Origin: Streptomyces sp. WAC 01529
GTDB taxonomy: Bacteria; Actinomycetota; Actinomycetes; Streptomycetales; Streptomycetaceae
NCBI RefSeq assembly: GCF_003945545.1
Contig: NZ_CP029617.1
Coordinates: forward strand, 3,235,001-3,299,000
Direction: 5' to 3'
DNA length: 64,000 nucleotides
Part shown: positions 7,967 to 16,784 of the stretch, piece by piece
Layout: every line of letters begins with the position of its first letter
Position numbering within the stretch: position 1 is the first letter of the stretch
Notes under the pieces: model-generated
What the model was told of the DNA's origin: nothing
Databases searched by the model: none
Seen by the model: the letters and a program-made list of their open reading frames with translations, nothing else
Program-made: the position numbers and the translations under genes

Positions 7967-8476
7967 ATGAATGACAGGGCGCCCGCGCCGGGCGGACTCG
8001 CGTTGATCCAGGAGCTGGTGAACAGCGTGGATCTGGCGACGGGTGCGGACCGCCTGGACGCCGAGGAGGGCCGGAGCGCCTTCGGGCTCGCCCCGCGGGA
8101 CGTGCCCGCGGCGCGTGAACTGCGCGAGTCGCTGCGGGCGGCATGCCTCGCGCACGCCGGGCACCCGCCGCACGCGCCGGTGCGCGAGCTGAGCGAACTC
8201 CTCGCGGCGGGCCCGCTGTTGGTGCGGGTGGACGCGGCGTCCGGCGCGGCGTCGCTCGCCCCGGCGGACGCGGCGTCGCTCACCGCGCGGGTGGCGTCGG
8301 CGGTCGCCGAGGCGCTCGTCTCCGGTACGTGGTCGCGCCTCAAGGCGTGCGAGGCGGTGACCTGCCGCTGGGCCTACTACGACCGCAGCCCGGCCGGGCG
8401 GAGCCGGTGGTGCGACATGGGGGTGTGCGGGGCCCGCGCCAAGATGCGGGCGTACCGGGCGCGGAAGAAGCGGTAG
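7967..8476 (+). CDS. CGNR zinc-finger domain protein (putative transcriptional regulator, ABATE domain)
   Basis: A 169-residue protein. The N-terminal two thirds match the ABATE-type helical domain (LIQELVNSVDL...ARELRESLRAAC...AADAASLTARVASAVAEAL). The C-terminus holds the CGNR finger: C-x(4)-W-A-Y-Y-D-R-S...W-C-D-M-G-V-C-G-A-R-A-K. Here the signature reads CGAR instead of CGNR, but the cysteines are kept. Such proteins are thought to be stress-responsive DNA-binding regulators. It is divergent from the two VOC genes across an inverted-repeat-rich gap, which makes them its probable targets. Confidence 0.85.
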   Translation: MNDRAPAPGGLALIQELVNSVDLATGADRLDAEEGRSAFGLAPRDVPAARELRESLRAACLAHAGHPPHAPVRELSELLAAGPLLVRVDAASGAASLAPADAASLTARVASAVAEALVSGTWSRLKACEAVTCRWAYYDRSPAGRSRWCDMGVCGARAKMRAYRARKKR

Positions 8477-8523
8477 CCAGATGGACCAGCCGCACCCCGC
8501 GCGGAGTGACCTGCGCCACAGAC

Positions 8524-8550
8524 TGTCACAGCCATGGAGCGTCCGGTGTC
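8524..8550 (+). promoter_or_regulatory. Candidate ECF41-type promoter (TGTCACA - N16 - TGTC)
   Basis: TGTCACA at 8524-8530 is separated by 16 bases from TGTC at 8547-8550. The reported ECF41 target consensus is TGTCACA in the -35 region and CGTC in the -10 region with a similar spacer, and such promoters usually drive the sigma gene's own operon. The element lies about 75-100 bases upstream of the oxidoreductase start, and the sigma gene two positions downstream is a clear ECF41 member. The -10 differs from consensus at one base. A CGTC at 8540-8543 is too close to be the partner. Confidence 0.6.
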
Positions 8551-8552
8551 TT

Positions 8553-8615
8553 GAGGCCGAACCCCTTGAATTCGAGGCCGAACCCCTTGAAGCCGGGGCC
8601 GAGCCCGTTGTAGCG
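8553..8615 (+). repeat. Three 21-bp tandem units in the presumed 5' leader of the ECF41 operon
   Basis: GAGGCCGAACCCCTTGAA occurs exactly at 8553-8570 and 8574-8591, and a third, diverged unit (GGGGCCGAGCCCGTTGTA) occupies 8595-8612, giving a 21-base period. The block fills the space between the candidate promoter and the ribosome site. One frame can be read through it as an acidic EAEPLE repeat, but that frame would overlap the next gene's start. Confidence 0.75.
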
Positions 8616-8626
8616 GAGGAGACACC

Positions 8627-9832
8627 ATGGCTGAGAACACCGATGTGGTCGTGATCGGCGGCGGTTACGCCGGCGTGATGGCGGCCAATCGTCTGACCCT
8701 GCGCGGCGATGTGACCGTGACGCTGGTCAACCCGCGTCCGGACTTCGTCCACCGGATCCGCCTGCACCAGGTGGTGGGCGGGACCGGCGACGCGGTCGTC
8801 GACTACCGCGAGGTCCTCGGCGAGCGCGTCCGGCTCGTCGTCGACACCGTGGAGCGGATCGACGCGGCGGGCCGGAGCGTGGCGCTGGCCTCGGGCGGCA
8901 CGGTCGGCTACGACTACCTGGTCTACGCGGTGGGCAGCGGCAGCGCCGACCCGGCCGTCCCCGGGGCGGCCGAGTTCGCCCACCCCATCGCCACCCTGGA
9001 GGACGCCCGGCGGCTGCGCCCGCTCCTGGACGCCACGCCCGCGACGGCGCCGGTGACGGTCGTCGGGGCCGGTCCGACCGGGATCGAGGCCGCCGCCGAG
9101 CTGGCGGAGACGGGCCGCGCCGTGACCCTGGTCTGCGGCGGTGTCCTCGGCCCCGCCCTGCACACCAAGGGCCGTCGGTCGGTGGCCGCGCGGCTGGCCC
9201 GGCTCGGGGTGGCCGTGCTCGACGGCTCCGGTACGGAGGTGACGGCGGTGACCCGGGACGCCGTACGGCTCGCCGACGGCCGCGAGCTGCCGAGCCGGGT
9301 CACCCTCTGGACCGCCGGTTTCGGCGTGCCCGACCTGGCCGCCCGCAGCGGGCTGCGCACCGACGCGCTGGGGCGCCTGCTCACGGACGAGACGCTGACC
9401 AGCGTGGACGACGGGCGCGTCGTGGCGGCCGGGGACTCGGCGGCGCCGTCGGGCCTGCCGCTGCGGATGGGGTGCCAGTCCGCGCTGCCGCTGGGCGCGC
9501 GGGCCGCCGACACCGTGCTCAGCCGGATCGCGGGTGAGCGGCCCGCGGAGCTGAAGCAGCCGTTCAGCGCCTGGTGCGTCAGCCTGGGCCGGCGCGACGG
9601 CATCTTCCAGCTCGCCAACAGGTCCGACGTGGCGATGGGCTTCCACGTCGACGGCAACCTCGCCGCGAAGGCCAAGGAGACCGTGTACAAGGTCGTCCTC
9701 AAGCACCTGGCGGCCGAGGCGGGCAAGCCCGGCTCCTACCGCTTGCACCGCGTCCCGGGAGACGCAAGGCGCCGCCTGCTGCGCCAGGCCGGGCCCGTCG
9801 GTGCGCCGGTGACCGCCGAACGTACGGCCTGA
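8627..9832 (+). CDS. NAD(P)/FAD-dependent oxidoreductase of the NDH-2/AIF-like family, linked to an ECF41 sigma factor
   Basis: A 401-residue protein with a GGAGGAG ribosome site before ATG 8627. The N-terminal FAD-binding fold is DVVVIGGGYAGVMAANRL (6-23). The second dinucleotide-binding fold is VTVVGAGPTGIEAAAELAE (about 141-160). A late GDSA segment (VVAAGDSAAPSGLPLRMGCQSALPLG) binds the flavin. It resembles type II NADH dehydrogenases but lacks an obvious C-terminal membrane helix. The ECF41 sigma gene follows within 50 bases in the same direction. Oxidoreductases are one of the standard partner classes of ECF41 factors, so it is probably both co-transcribed and a regulatory target or partner. 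The substrate is unknown. Confidence 0.88.
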   Translation: MAENTDVVVIGGGYAGVMAANRLTLRGDVTVTLVNPRPDFVHRIRLHQVVGGTGDAVVDYREVLGERVRLVVDTVERIDAAGRSVALASGGTVGYDYLVYAVGSGSADPAVPGAAEFAHPIATLEDARRLRPLLDATPATAPVTVVGAGPTGIEAAAELAETGRAVTLVCGGVLGPALHTKGRRSVAARLARLGVAVLDGSGTEVTAVTRDAVRLADGRELPSRVTLWTAGFGVPDLAARSGLRTDALGRLLTDETLTSVDDGRVVAAGDSAAPSGLPLRMGCQSALPLGARAADTVLSRIAGERPAELKQPFSAWCVSLGRRDGIFQLANRSDVAMGFHVDGNLAAKAKETVYKVVLKHLAAEAGKPGSYRLHRVPGDARRRLLRQAGPVGAPVTAERTA

Positions 9833-9879
9833 CCGGACACCGGACGAATGAGGACGCCGAGAAAAGAGGACGTCGAGAC

Positions 9880-10782
9880 ATGAGTGACCACCCCACCGAC
9901 CCGGCGACCGAGTCGTTCCTCGCCCACCGCAACCTCCTGTTCACCGTCGCCTACGAGATGCTCGGCTCGGCGGCCGACGCGGAGGACGTGCTCCAGGAGA
10001 GCTGGCTGCGGTGGGTCAAGGTCGACCTGGAGCAGGTGGACGACCGGCGCGCGTACCTGGTGCGGATCACGACCCGCCAGGCCCTCAACCGGCTGCGCAC
10101 CATGAAGCGCCGCAAGGAGGCGTACGTCGGCCAGTGGCTGCCCGAGCCGCTGCTCACCGCGCCGGACGTCGCCGACGACGTCGTGCTGGCCGAGAGCGTG
10201 TCGATGGCGATGATGCTCGTCCTCGAAACGCTCTCGCCTACCGAGCGTGCCGTCTTCGTGCTGCGCGAGGTCTTCGACATCGGTTACGAGGAGATCGCGG
10301 CGGCCGTCGGCAAGAGCCCCGCCGCCGTACGCCAGATCGCCCACCGCGCCCGTCGGCACGTCGACGCGCGCCGCCCGCGCCAGACGGTCTCCCCGCGCAG
10401 GGCACAGGCGGCCATAGAGGCGTTCCAGCGCGCCCTGGAGACCAGGGACATGCAGGGCCTCCTCGACGTGCTCGCCCCCGAGGTCGTCCTCGTGAGCGAC
10501 GGCGGCGGCGTCAAGCAGGCCGCGCTGCGGCCGGTCGCGGGCGCCGACAAGGTGGCGCGCTTCTACCTCGGCGGCTCAGCCAAGGCCGGGGTCACGATCA
10601 CCACCGAGCCCACGGTGGTCAACGGCAGCCCCGCGCTCCTCGTACGCCTGGACGGCGAGCTGGACGGCGTGATGGCGGTCCGCGTCGAGGAGGCGAGCGA
10701 GCGGATCACCGGCCTCTACTACGTCCGCAACCCGGAGAAGCTGTCCCACGTCGGGGCGGAGACGCCGCTGTCCCTGCGGTGA
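9880..10782 (+). CDS. ECF41-family RNA polymerase sigma factor (SigJ-like) with C-terminal SnoaL-like domain
   Basis: A 300-residue protein. Region sigma2 spans residues 13-80 (LFTVAYEMLGSAADAEDVLQE) and region sigma4 spans 108-165 (LSPTERAVFVLREVFD...SPAAVRQIAHRARRHV). The C-terminal ~120 residues form the fused SnoaL-like domain that takes the place of an anti-sigma factor in this family. Three ECF41 hallmarks are visible: WLPEP in the linker (86-90), DGGG (207-210) and NPEKL (284-288). It follows the FAD oxidoreductase by 47 bases and has an ECF41-type promoter motif upstream of that gene, consistent with positive autoregulation. ATG 9880 is preceded by GAGG-like purines. Confidence 0.93.
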   Translation: MSDHPTDPATESFLAHRNLLFTVAYEMLGSAADAEDVLQESWLRWVKVDLEQVDDRRAYLVRITTRQALNRLRTMKRRKEAYVGQWLPEPLLTAPDVADDVVLAESVSMAMMLVLETLSPTERAVFVLREVFDIGYEEIAAAVGKSPAAVRQIAHRARRHVDARRPRQTVSPRRAQAAIEAFQRALETRDMQGLLDVLAPEVVLVSDGGGVKQAALRPVAGADKVARFYLGGSAKAGVTITTEPTVVNGSPALLVRLDGELDGVMAVRVEEASERITGLYYVRNPEKLSHVGAETPLSLR

Positions 10783-10837
10783 GGGCACGCGCGGGGCGCG
10801 GGGCCGGTGACCCGGCGGGGCGGCGCGAAGGGCCCCG

Positions 10838-12181
10838 CTAGGCCGCCGGCCTGCCCATCGCCCGGTAGGTCCACCCGGCCGCCCGCCACACCGCGGGGTC
10901 GAGCGCGTTCCGCCCGTCCAGGATGACCGGCGCCGCCGCCACGGAGGCGAGCGCCGCCGCGTCCAGCTCCCGGAACTCGCGCCACTCCGTGAGGTGCAGC
11001 ACCACGTCGGCGCCGCGCACCGCGTCCACCGCCGTGTCCGCGTACCCGAGCGTGGGGAAGAGGCGGCGCGCGTTCGCCATGCCCTTGGGGTCGTAGACCG
11101 TGACCTGTCCGCCCTGGAGGTGGATCTGCCCGGCGACGTTGAGCGCGGGAGAGTCCCGGACGTCGTCGGAGTCCGGCTTGAACGTGGCGCCGAGCACCGC
11201 GACCCGCTTGCCGAGGAAGGAGCCGCCGCCCAGCGCCTCGCGGGCCATCTCGACCATCTGGCCGCGCCGCCGCATGTTGATGGAGTCGATCTCGCGCAGG
11301 AAGGTCAGCGCCTGGTCCGCGCCGAGTTCACCGGCCCGCGCCATGAAGGCGCGGATGTCCTTCGGCAGGCAGCCCCCGCCGAAGCCGATCCCGGCCCGCA
11401 GGAACTTCTTGCCGATCCGGTCGTCGTGCCCGAGCGCCTCCGCCAGCTTCACCACGTCGCCGCCCGCGGCCTCGCACACCTCCGCCATGGCGTTGATGAA
11501 GGAGATCTTCGTGGCGAGGAAGGAGTTCGCGGAGGTCTTCACCAGTTCCGCGGTCGGGAAGTCGGTGACGACGAAGGGCGAGCCCTCCGCGACCGGGGTC
11601 GCGTACACCTCGCGCAGCAGCTTCTCGGCGCGCTCGCTGCGCACGCCGACCACGATCCGGTCGGGGCGCAGCGTGTCCCGCACGGCGAAGCCCTCGCGCA
11701 GGAACTCCGGGTTCCAGGCCAGTTCGACCTCGTCGCCCGCGGGGGCCAGCTCCAGGATGCGGGCGGCGAGCCGGTCCGCGCTGCCGACCGGCACGGTGGA
11801 CTTGCCGACGACGAGGGCGGCCTTGTTCAGGTGCTTGGCCAGCGACTCCACGGCGGCGTCGACGTACGACATGTCGCACGCGTACTCACCGTGCTTCTGC
11901 GGGGTGTTCACGCAGATGAAGTGGACGTCGCCGAAGTCGGCGGCCTCCGCCCAGTCCATGGTGAAGCGCAGCCGGCCGCTGGAGCCCTCGATGCCCGCGA
12001 CGTGCTTGCGCAGCAGCTCCTCCAGGCCGGGCTCGTACATGGGGACCTCGCCCCGCTGGAGCATGTCGATCTTCTCGGGCACGACGTCGAGACCGAGGAC
12101 CTCGAAGCCGAGTTCGGCCATGGCCGCGGCGTGCGTGGCGCCGAGATAGCCGGTGCCGATCACGGTGATCTTGAGGGCCAT
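10838..12181 (-). CDS. UDP-glucose 6-dehydrogenase
   Basis: A 447-residue protein; GGAG lies 7 bases before ATG 12181. The N-terminal NAD-binding fold starts KITVIGTGYLGATHAAAMAE. The central part has the catalytic lysine and cysteine regions (VKTSANSFLATKISFINAMAEVCE and GIGFGGGCLPKDIRAF, the cysteine of GGGCLPKD being the nucleophile). The C-terminal UDP-binding domain contains VAVLGATFKPDSDDVRDSPAL. It oxidises UDP-glucose to UDP-glucuronate in two NAD+-dependent steps, giving precursors for uronic-acid-containing wall polymers or exopolysaccharide. It is divergent from the acyl-CoA dehydrogenase gene and convergent with the ECF41 sigma gene. Confidence 0.95.
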   Translation of the reverse strand: MALKITVIGTGYLGATHAAAMAELGFEVLGLDVVPEKIDMLQRGEVPMYEPGLEELLRKHVAGIEGSSGRLRFTMDWAEAADFGDVHFICVNTPQKHGEYACDMSYVDAAVESLAKHLNKAALVVGKSTVPVGSADRLAARILELAPAGDEVELAWNPEFLREGFAVRDTLRPDRIVVGVRSERAEKLLREVYATPVAEGSPFVVTDFPTAELVKTSANSFLATKISFINAMAEVCEAAGGDVVKLAEALGHDDRIGKKFLRAGIGFGGGCLPKDIRAFMARAGELGADQALTFLREIDSINMRRRGQMVEMAREALGGGSFLGKRVAVLGATFKPDSDDVRDSPALNVAGQIHLQGGQVTVYDPKGMANARRLFPTLGYADTAVDAVRGADVVLHLTEWREFRELDAAALASVAAAPVILDGRNALDPAVWRAAGWTYRAMGRPAA

Positions 12182-12350
12182 GCGGTGCTCCAGAGGGTGT
12201 GCGGGGCTTACGGCTGCGCGTGCGCTGACCGAGCATAGTCGGGCGTGTCCCGGCCGCTCACGGGGCGTGTTCGCCCCGGTCGGCGAGGGCGCTCGCGGGC
12301 TGTCGCCAAGCTCACGTATCCGTGGCGCGGGCGGCGGCACTAAAATTGGG

Positions 12351-12364
12351 TTACTTAACGGTAA
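12351..12364. promoter_or_regulatory. Inverted repeat TTAC-N6-GTAA upstream of the acyl-CoA dehydrogenase
   Basis: TTAC at 12351-12354 and GTAA at 12361-12364 flank TTAACG, inside a conspicuous AT-rich patch (12340-12372) 27 bases before the TTG start of the dehydrogenase. Its form and position fit an operator for a TetR-type fatty-acid regulator or a core promoter element; no regulator gene is adjacent. Confidence 0.4.
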
Positions 12365-12390
12365 TTAGCATCCTTGGAGCGTGAGAGACC

Positions 12391-13548
12391 TTGGCCGGAT
12401 CGGCTGATTTCGACCTGTACCGCCCGTCCGAGGAGCACGACATGCTCCGGGACGCGATCCGCTCGCTGGCCGAGGCGAAGATCGCGCCGTTCGCCGCCGC
12501 GGTGGACGAGGAGGCCCGCTTCCCGCAGGAGGCCCTCGACGCCCTCGTCGCCAACGACCTGCACGCCGTGCACGTCCCGGAGAGCTACGGCGGCGCGGGC
12601 GCCGACGCCCTGGCGACCGTCATCGTGATCGAGGAGGTGGCGCGCGTCTGCGCCTCGTCCTCCCTCATCCCGGCCGTGAACAAGCTGGGCTCGCTGCCCG
12701 TCATCCTCTCCGGCTCCGAGGAGCTGAAGAAGAAGTACATGGGCCCGCTCGCCGCCGGTGAGGGCATGTTCTCGTACTGCCTCTCCGAGCCGGACGCCGG
12801 TTCGGACGCGGCGGGCATGAAGACCAAGGCCGTGCGCGACGGCGACTTCTGGGTGCTCAACGGCGTCAAGCGCTGGATCACCAACGCGGGCGTCTCCGAG
12901 TACTACACGGTCATGGCCGTCACCGACCCGACCAAGCGCTCGAAGGGCATCAGCGCCTTCGTCGTCGAGAAGTCGGACGAGGGCGTCTCCTTCGGCGCCC
13001 CGGAGAAGAAGCTCGGCATCAAGGGCTCCCCCACCCGCGAGGTCTACCTCGACAACGTCCGCATCCCCGCCGACCGCATGATCGGCGAGGAGGGCACGGG
13101 CTTCGCGACGGCGATGAAGACCCTGGACCACACCCGCATCACCATCGCGGCCCAGGCCCTCGGCATCGCACAGGGCGCCCTCGACTACGCCGCGGGCTAC
13201 GTCAAGGAGCGCAAGCAGTTCGGCAAGCCGGTCGCCGACTTCCAGGGCGTGCAGTTCATGCTCGCCGACATGGCGATGAAGATCGAGGCCGCGCGCCAGC
13301 TGACGTACGCGGCTGCCGCCAAGTCGGAGCGTGGCGACAAGGACCTCACCTTCCAGGGCGCGGCCGCCAAGTGCTTCGCCTCGGACGTCGCGATGGAGGT
13401 CACGACGGACGCCGTCCAGCTCCTCGGCGGCTACGGCTACACCCGCGACTACCCGGTGGAGCGCATGATGCGCGACGCGAAGATCACCCAGATCTACGAG
13501 GGCACGAACCAGGTCCAGCGCATCGTGATGGCGCGCAACCTGCCGTAG
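12391..13548 (+). CDS. Acyl-CoA dehydrogenase
   Basis: A 385-residue protein with a TTG start at 12391 (first residues read AGSADFDLYRP). The family landmarks are all present: VPESYGGAGAD in the N-terminal helical domain, YCLSEPDAGSDAAG (FAD and substrate binding), GVKRWITNAG, the beta-domain strand GIKGSPTREV, and the C-terminal QLLGGYGYTRDYPVERMMRDAKITQIYEGTNQ. The glutamate of YEGTNQ is the catalytic base of short- and medium-chain enzymes. It catalyses the FAD-dependent alpha-beta desaturation of acyl-CoA thioesters in the cytoplasm. It is monocistronic: a divergent gene precedes it and a perfect hairpin terminator follows. Confidence 0.95.
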   Translation: MAGSADFDLYRPSEEHDMLRDAIRSLAEAKIAPFAAAVDEEARFPQEALDALVANDLHAVHVPESYGGAGADALATVIVIEEVARVCASSSLIPAVNKLGSLPVILSGSEELKKKYMGPLAAGEGMFSYCLSEPDAGSDAAGMKTKAVRDGDFWVLNGVKRWITNAGVSEYYTVMAVTDPTKRSKGISAFVVEKSDEGVSFGAPEKKLGIKGSPTREVYLDNVRIPADRMIGEEGTGFATAMKTLDHTRITIAAQALGIAQGALDYAAGYVKERKQFGKPVADFQGVQFMLADMAMKIEAARQLTYAAAAKSERGDKDLTFQGAAAKCFASDVAMEVTTDAVQLLGGYGYTRDYPVERMMRDAKITQIYEGTNQVQRIVMARNLP

Positions 13549-13570
13549 TACGCGGGCAGTTGGCATACGT

Positions 13571-13606
13571 CGAGGGGGTGCCGCCCGGCCGGGCGGCACC
13601 CCCTCG
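13571..13606. terminator. Perfect 36-bp palindrome, bidirectional terminator
   Basis: CGAGGGGGTGCCGCCCGG is followed directly by its exact reverse complement, making an 18-bp perfect stem. It lies between the stop codons of the acyl-CoA dehydrogenase (13548) and the convergent dipeptidase (13612), the expected place for a shared terminator. Confidence 0.9.
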
Positions 13607-13611
13607 TGCGC

Positions 13612-14841
13612 TCAGCCGTCCAGCTGCTCCAGCGTCGCGAGGGACGGACCCCTGCGGGACTGCTCGTCCCTGGCGACGTCCTCCGCCGCGCCGAGCACCC
13701 GGACCGCGTTCCGCCACGTCAGTTTGGCCAGGTCGGGGCGGGACCAGCCGCGGGTGAGCAGTTCCGCGATCAGGTTCGGGTAGCCCGCGACGTCGTCCAG
13801 GCCGTCGGGGGTGAACGCCGTGCCGTCGTAGTCGCCGCCGATGCCGATGTGGTCGATGCCCGCCACCTCGCGCATGTGGTCGAGGTGGTCGGCGACCGTG
13901 GACGCCGTCGCGATCGGGCGGGGCGTCGACTCCTCGAAGGCCGCGTGGACCTTCATCGCCTCGGGTTTCGTGTCGAGGGGGTGGAAGCCGTGCGCGCGCA
14001 TGTTCTCGTCGGCCGCCACCGTCCAGTCGACCGCCGCCTGGAGCACGAACTTCGGTACGAACGTCACCATCGCCACGCCGCCGTTCGCGGGCAGCCGCTC
14101 CAGGACGTCGTCGGGGATGTTGCGCGGGTGGTCGCAGACCGCCCGCGCGGACGAGTGCGAGAAGATCACCGGGGCCACCGAGGTGTCCAGCGCCGCCCGC
14201 ATCGTCGTCGCCGCCACGTGGGAGAGGTCGACCAGCATGCCGGTGCGGTTCATCTCGCGGACGACCTCGTGGCCGAAGGCGGAGAGGCCCCCGACGCCCG
14301 GCTCGTCCGTCGCCGAGTCCGCCCACGCGATGTTGTCGTTGTGCGTGAGCGTCATATAGCGCACGCCGAGCGTGTGCAACGCCCGCAGCGTGGCGAGGGA
14401 GTTGTTGATGGAGTGGCCGCCCTCGGCCCCCATCAGGGAGGCGATGCGGCCCTCGCTCCGGGCCTTCTCCATGTCGGCCGCCGTCAGCGCGCGGGCCAGG
14501 TCCGCCGGGTAGCGGGCCAGCAACTGCTCGACGCAGTCGATCTGTTCGAGCGTGGCGCTGACCGCCGCGTCGCCGGCCAGGTCCGTACGCACGTACACCG
14601 ACCAGAACTGCGCGCCGACACCGCCCGCCCGCAGCCGGGCGATGTCCGTGTGCAGGCTGCCCGTCTGGTCGGCCGCGATGTCGAGGCGGCCGAGGTCGTA
14701 ACCCGCCTTCTCGCGCAGCGCCCACGGCAGGTCGTTGTGGCCGTCGACCACCGGGAAGTCGGCGAGCAGGGCGCGCGCCTCGTCGAGAGGAGCGCCGGGA
14801 GCGGCGCCGAGGGGAATCGCGGGATCACTGGCGGAAGTCAT
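13612..14841 (-). CDS. Membrane dipeptidase (M19, renal dipeptidase-like), catalytically complete
   Basis: A 409-residue protein. The M19 metal site is intact: HND (His35, Asp37) in [15 protein letters not shown], the bridging Glu140 in LMGAEGGHS, His208 in LVDLSHVA, His229 in IFSHSSAR, and the aspartates of GIGGDYDG. The S. coelicolor enzyme Sco3058, described as the closest bacterial relative of human renal dipeptidase, belongs to this type; it hydrolyses dipeptides, preferably with a C-terminal D-residue. No signal peptide is visible, so it is probably cytoplasmic. It starts 4 bases after the purE stop, so it reads as the last gene of a purK-purE-dipeptidase operon. The protein at 5815 is an inactive-looking paralogue. 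Confidence 0.95.
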   Translation of the reverse strand: MTSASDPAIPLGAAPGAPLDEARALLADFPVVDGHNDLPWALREKAGYDLGRLDIAADQTGSLHTDIARLRAGGVGAQFWSVYVRTDLAGDAAVSATLEQIDCVEQLLARYPADLARALTAADMEKARSEGRIASLMGAEGGHSINNSLATLRALHTLGVRYMTLTHNDNIAWADSATDEPGVGGLSAFGHEVVREMNRTGMLVDLSHVAATTMRAALDTSVAPVIFSHSSARAVCDHPRNIPDDVLERLPANGGVAMVTFVPKFVLQAAVDWTVAADENMRAHGFHPLDTKPEAMKVHAAFEESTPRPIATASTVADHLDHMREVAGIDHIGIGGDYDGTAFTPDGLDDVAGYPNLIAELLTRGWSRPDLAKLTWRNAVRVLGAAEDVARDEQSRRGPSLATLEQLDG

Positions 14842-14845
14842 GCGA

Positions 14846-15379
14846 TCACTTTCCCGAACCGAAGCCGAATCCGGAACCCGCCCCCTCGACCTTCGTCCGC
14901 AGCCGCTTGCCCTTCTCCCGCGCCTGGTCGTTCAGATCCTGCTGGAACTCCCGCATACGGCCGAGGAGTTCCGCGTCGTGCGCGGCGAGCATGCGGGCCG
15001 CGAGGAGGCCCGCGTTGCGCGCGCCGCCGACCGAGACGGTCGCCACCGGTACGCCCGCGGGCATCTGCACGATGGAGAGCAGGCTGTCCATGCCGTCCAG
15101 GTACTTCAGCGGGACGGGGACGCCGATCACCGGCAGCGGGGTCACCGACGCCAGCATGCCGGGCAGGTGGGCCGCGCCGCCCGCGCCCGCGATGATCGCC
15201 TTCAGGCCGCGGTCCGCCGCCTGCTCGCCGTACGCGATCATCTCGTGCGGCATGCGGTGCGCGGAGACGACGTCGACCTCATAGGGGATCTCGAACTCGT
15301 CGAGGGCCTTGGCGGCGGCCTCCATGACGGGCCAGTCCGAGTCGGAGCCCATGACGATGCCAATAACGGGGGAGCTCAT
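14846..15379 (-). CDS. purE: N5-carboxyaminoimidazole ribonucleotide mutase
   Basis: A 177-residue protein. It starts [20 protein letters not shown], contains [11 protein letters not shown] with the substrate-binding Ser-Ala-His-Arg, and has [24 protein letters not shown]: the class I PurE fingerprint. It converts N5-CAIR to CAIR in purine biosynthesis. Its start overlaps the end of purK by 4 bases, so translation is likely coupled. The C-terminus ([13 protein letters not shown]) extends a little past typical bacterial enzymes as a glycine-rich tail. Confidence 0.97.
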   Translation of the reverse strand: MSSPVIGIVMGSDSDWPVMEAAAKALDEFEIPYEVDVVSAHRMPHEMIAYGEQAADRGLKAIIAGAGGAAHLPGMLASVTPLPVIGVPVPLKYLDGMDSLLSIVQMPAGVPVATVSVGGARNAGLLAARMLAAHDAELLGRMREFQQDLNDQAREKGKRLRTKVEGAGSGFGFGSGK

Positions 15380-16530
15380 TCGGTGATCGTTCCTCTGAGG
15401 TAGCCGGCTGCGTGGCGGGCGCGGTCGAGGACCTCGTCCAGGTCGTCGCCGTAGGTGTTCACGTGGCCGACCTTGCGGCCGGGCTTCACGTCCTTGCCGT
15501 ACATGTGGATCTTGAGCTGCGGGTCGCGGGCCATGCAGTGCAGATACGCGGCGTACATGTCGGGGTAGTCACCGCCGAGCACATTGGCCATCACGGTCCA
15601 CTTGGCGCGCGGGCGCGGGTCCCCGAGCGGCAGATCGAGGACGGCCCGCACGTGGTTGGCGAACTGCGAGGTGATCGCGCCGTCCTGCGTCCAGTGGCCG
15701 GAGTTGTGCGGGCGCATCGCCAGTTCATTGACGAGAATGCGTCCATCGGGTGTCTCGAACAGCTCGACCGCGAGGTGGCCGACCACGCCCAGCTCCTTGG
15801 CGACGCGCAGCGCGAGCTCCTGCGCCTCGCCCGCCAGGGCCTCGTCGAGGCCGGGCGCCGGGGCGATCACCGTGTCGCACACGCCGTCGACCTGCTGGGA
15901 CTCGACGACGGGGTAGGCCACGGCCTGGCCGTGCGGCGAGCGGACGACGTTCGCCGCCAGTTCGCGCACGAAGTCGACCTTCTCCTCGGCGAGCACCGGG
16001 ACACCGGCCCGGAAGGGGTCCTCGGCGTCCTCGATCGAACGTACGAACCACACCCCCTTCCCGTCATAGCCGCCCCGCACCGTCTTCAGGATCACGGGGA
16101 AGCCGTCGCCGCCGTCCGTGGCGCCCTCGGCCGCGAAGGCGGCCACGTCGGCCGGGTCCTTCACGATCCGGTGGCGCGGGCACGGCACGCCGATCGCCGT
16201 GAGCTTCTCGCGCATCACGCCCTTGTCCTGGGCGTGCACCAACGCGTCGGGCCCCGGGCGCACGGGAATGCCGTCCGCCTCCAGGGCCCTGAGGTGCTCG
16301 GTGGGTACGTGTTCGTGATCGAAGGTGATCACATCGCAGCCCCGCGCGAAGTCACGCAGCGTGTCCAGGTCGCGATAGTCGCCGATGACGACATCGCCGA
16401 CGACCTGGGCCGCGGAATCCTGCGGGGTGTCACTGAGGAGCTTGAATTTCAGGCCGAGGGGGATACCCGCCTCGTGGGTCATGCGGGCGAGCTGACCGCC
16501 GCCGACCATGCCGACTACCGGGAACGTCAC
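15376..16530 (-). CDS. purK: N5-carboxyaminoimidazole ribonucleotide synthase
   Basis: A 384-residue ATP-grasp enzyme. The GTG at 16530 ([16 protein letters not shown]) is chosen because the glycine-rich nucleotide fold should lie at the very N-terminus; the longer frame upstream has no family similarity. ATP-grasp landmarks include [66 protein letters not shown] and the SQFANHVRA segment. It makes N5-CAIR from AIR, bicarbonate and ATP, feeding PurE, whose gene overlaps the end of this one by 4 bases. The ribosome site before the GTG is weak. Confidence 0.95.
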   Translation of the reverse strand: MTFPVVGMVGGGQLARMTHEAGIPLGLKFKLLSDTPQDSAAQVVGDVVIGDYRDLDTLRDFARGCDVITFDHEHVPTEHLRALEADGIPVRPGPDALVHAQDKGVMREKLTAIGVPCPRHRIVKDPADVAAFAAEGATDGGDGFPVILKTVRGGYDGKGVWFVRSIEDAEDPFRAGVPVLAEEKVDFVRELAANVVRSPHGQAVAYPVVESQQVDGVCDTVIAPAPGLDEALAGEAQELALRVAKELGVVGHLAVELFETPDGRILVNELAMRPHNSGHWTQDGAITSQFANHVRAVLDLPLGDPRPRAKWTVMANVLGGDYPDMYAAYLHCMARDPQLKIHMYGKDVKPGRKVGHVNTYGDDLDEVLDRARHAAGYLRGTITE

Positions 16531-16707
16531 ACCCACAGGGTATCGGCCGGTCCCGGCCACCCGGGAACGGCCGGATCCCATCGCCCGCGCCCCCTCCCGT
16601 CCCAGCGGTGCCACGGTGTCCGGACGCCCGCGCGCGCCCGCGCGGACCGCTGGTTAGCATGGCTGGGTCGACAACGACCGAAACACCAATCCGTCGGCAC
16701 GTACACG

Positions 16708-16750
16708 ACCGGCCGAACGGGCCCGGTCAGGAACACCGGCCGAACGGGCC
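16708..16750 (+). repeat. 16-bp direct repeat ahead of the GtrA gene
   Basis: ACCGGCCGAACGGGCC occurs at 16708-16723 and again at 16735-16750, a 27-base period, in the region just upstream of the gtrA-type gene. It may be leader or operator sequence; no function can be assigned. Confidence 0.6.
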
Positions 16751-16784
16751 GGTGACGAAATCGACGGGGGCTGGGGCGACCACC

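Noticed and set aside
8481..8654. Small frame encoding an acidic EAEPLE repeat ahead of the oxidoreductase
   Set aside because: The candidate ECF41 promoter lies inside it, it overlaps the well-supported oxidoreductase start, and it has no good ribosome site. Kept only as a possible explanation of the tandem repeat.
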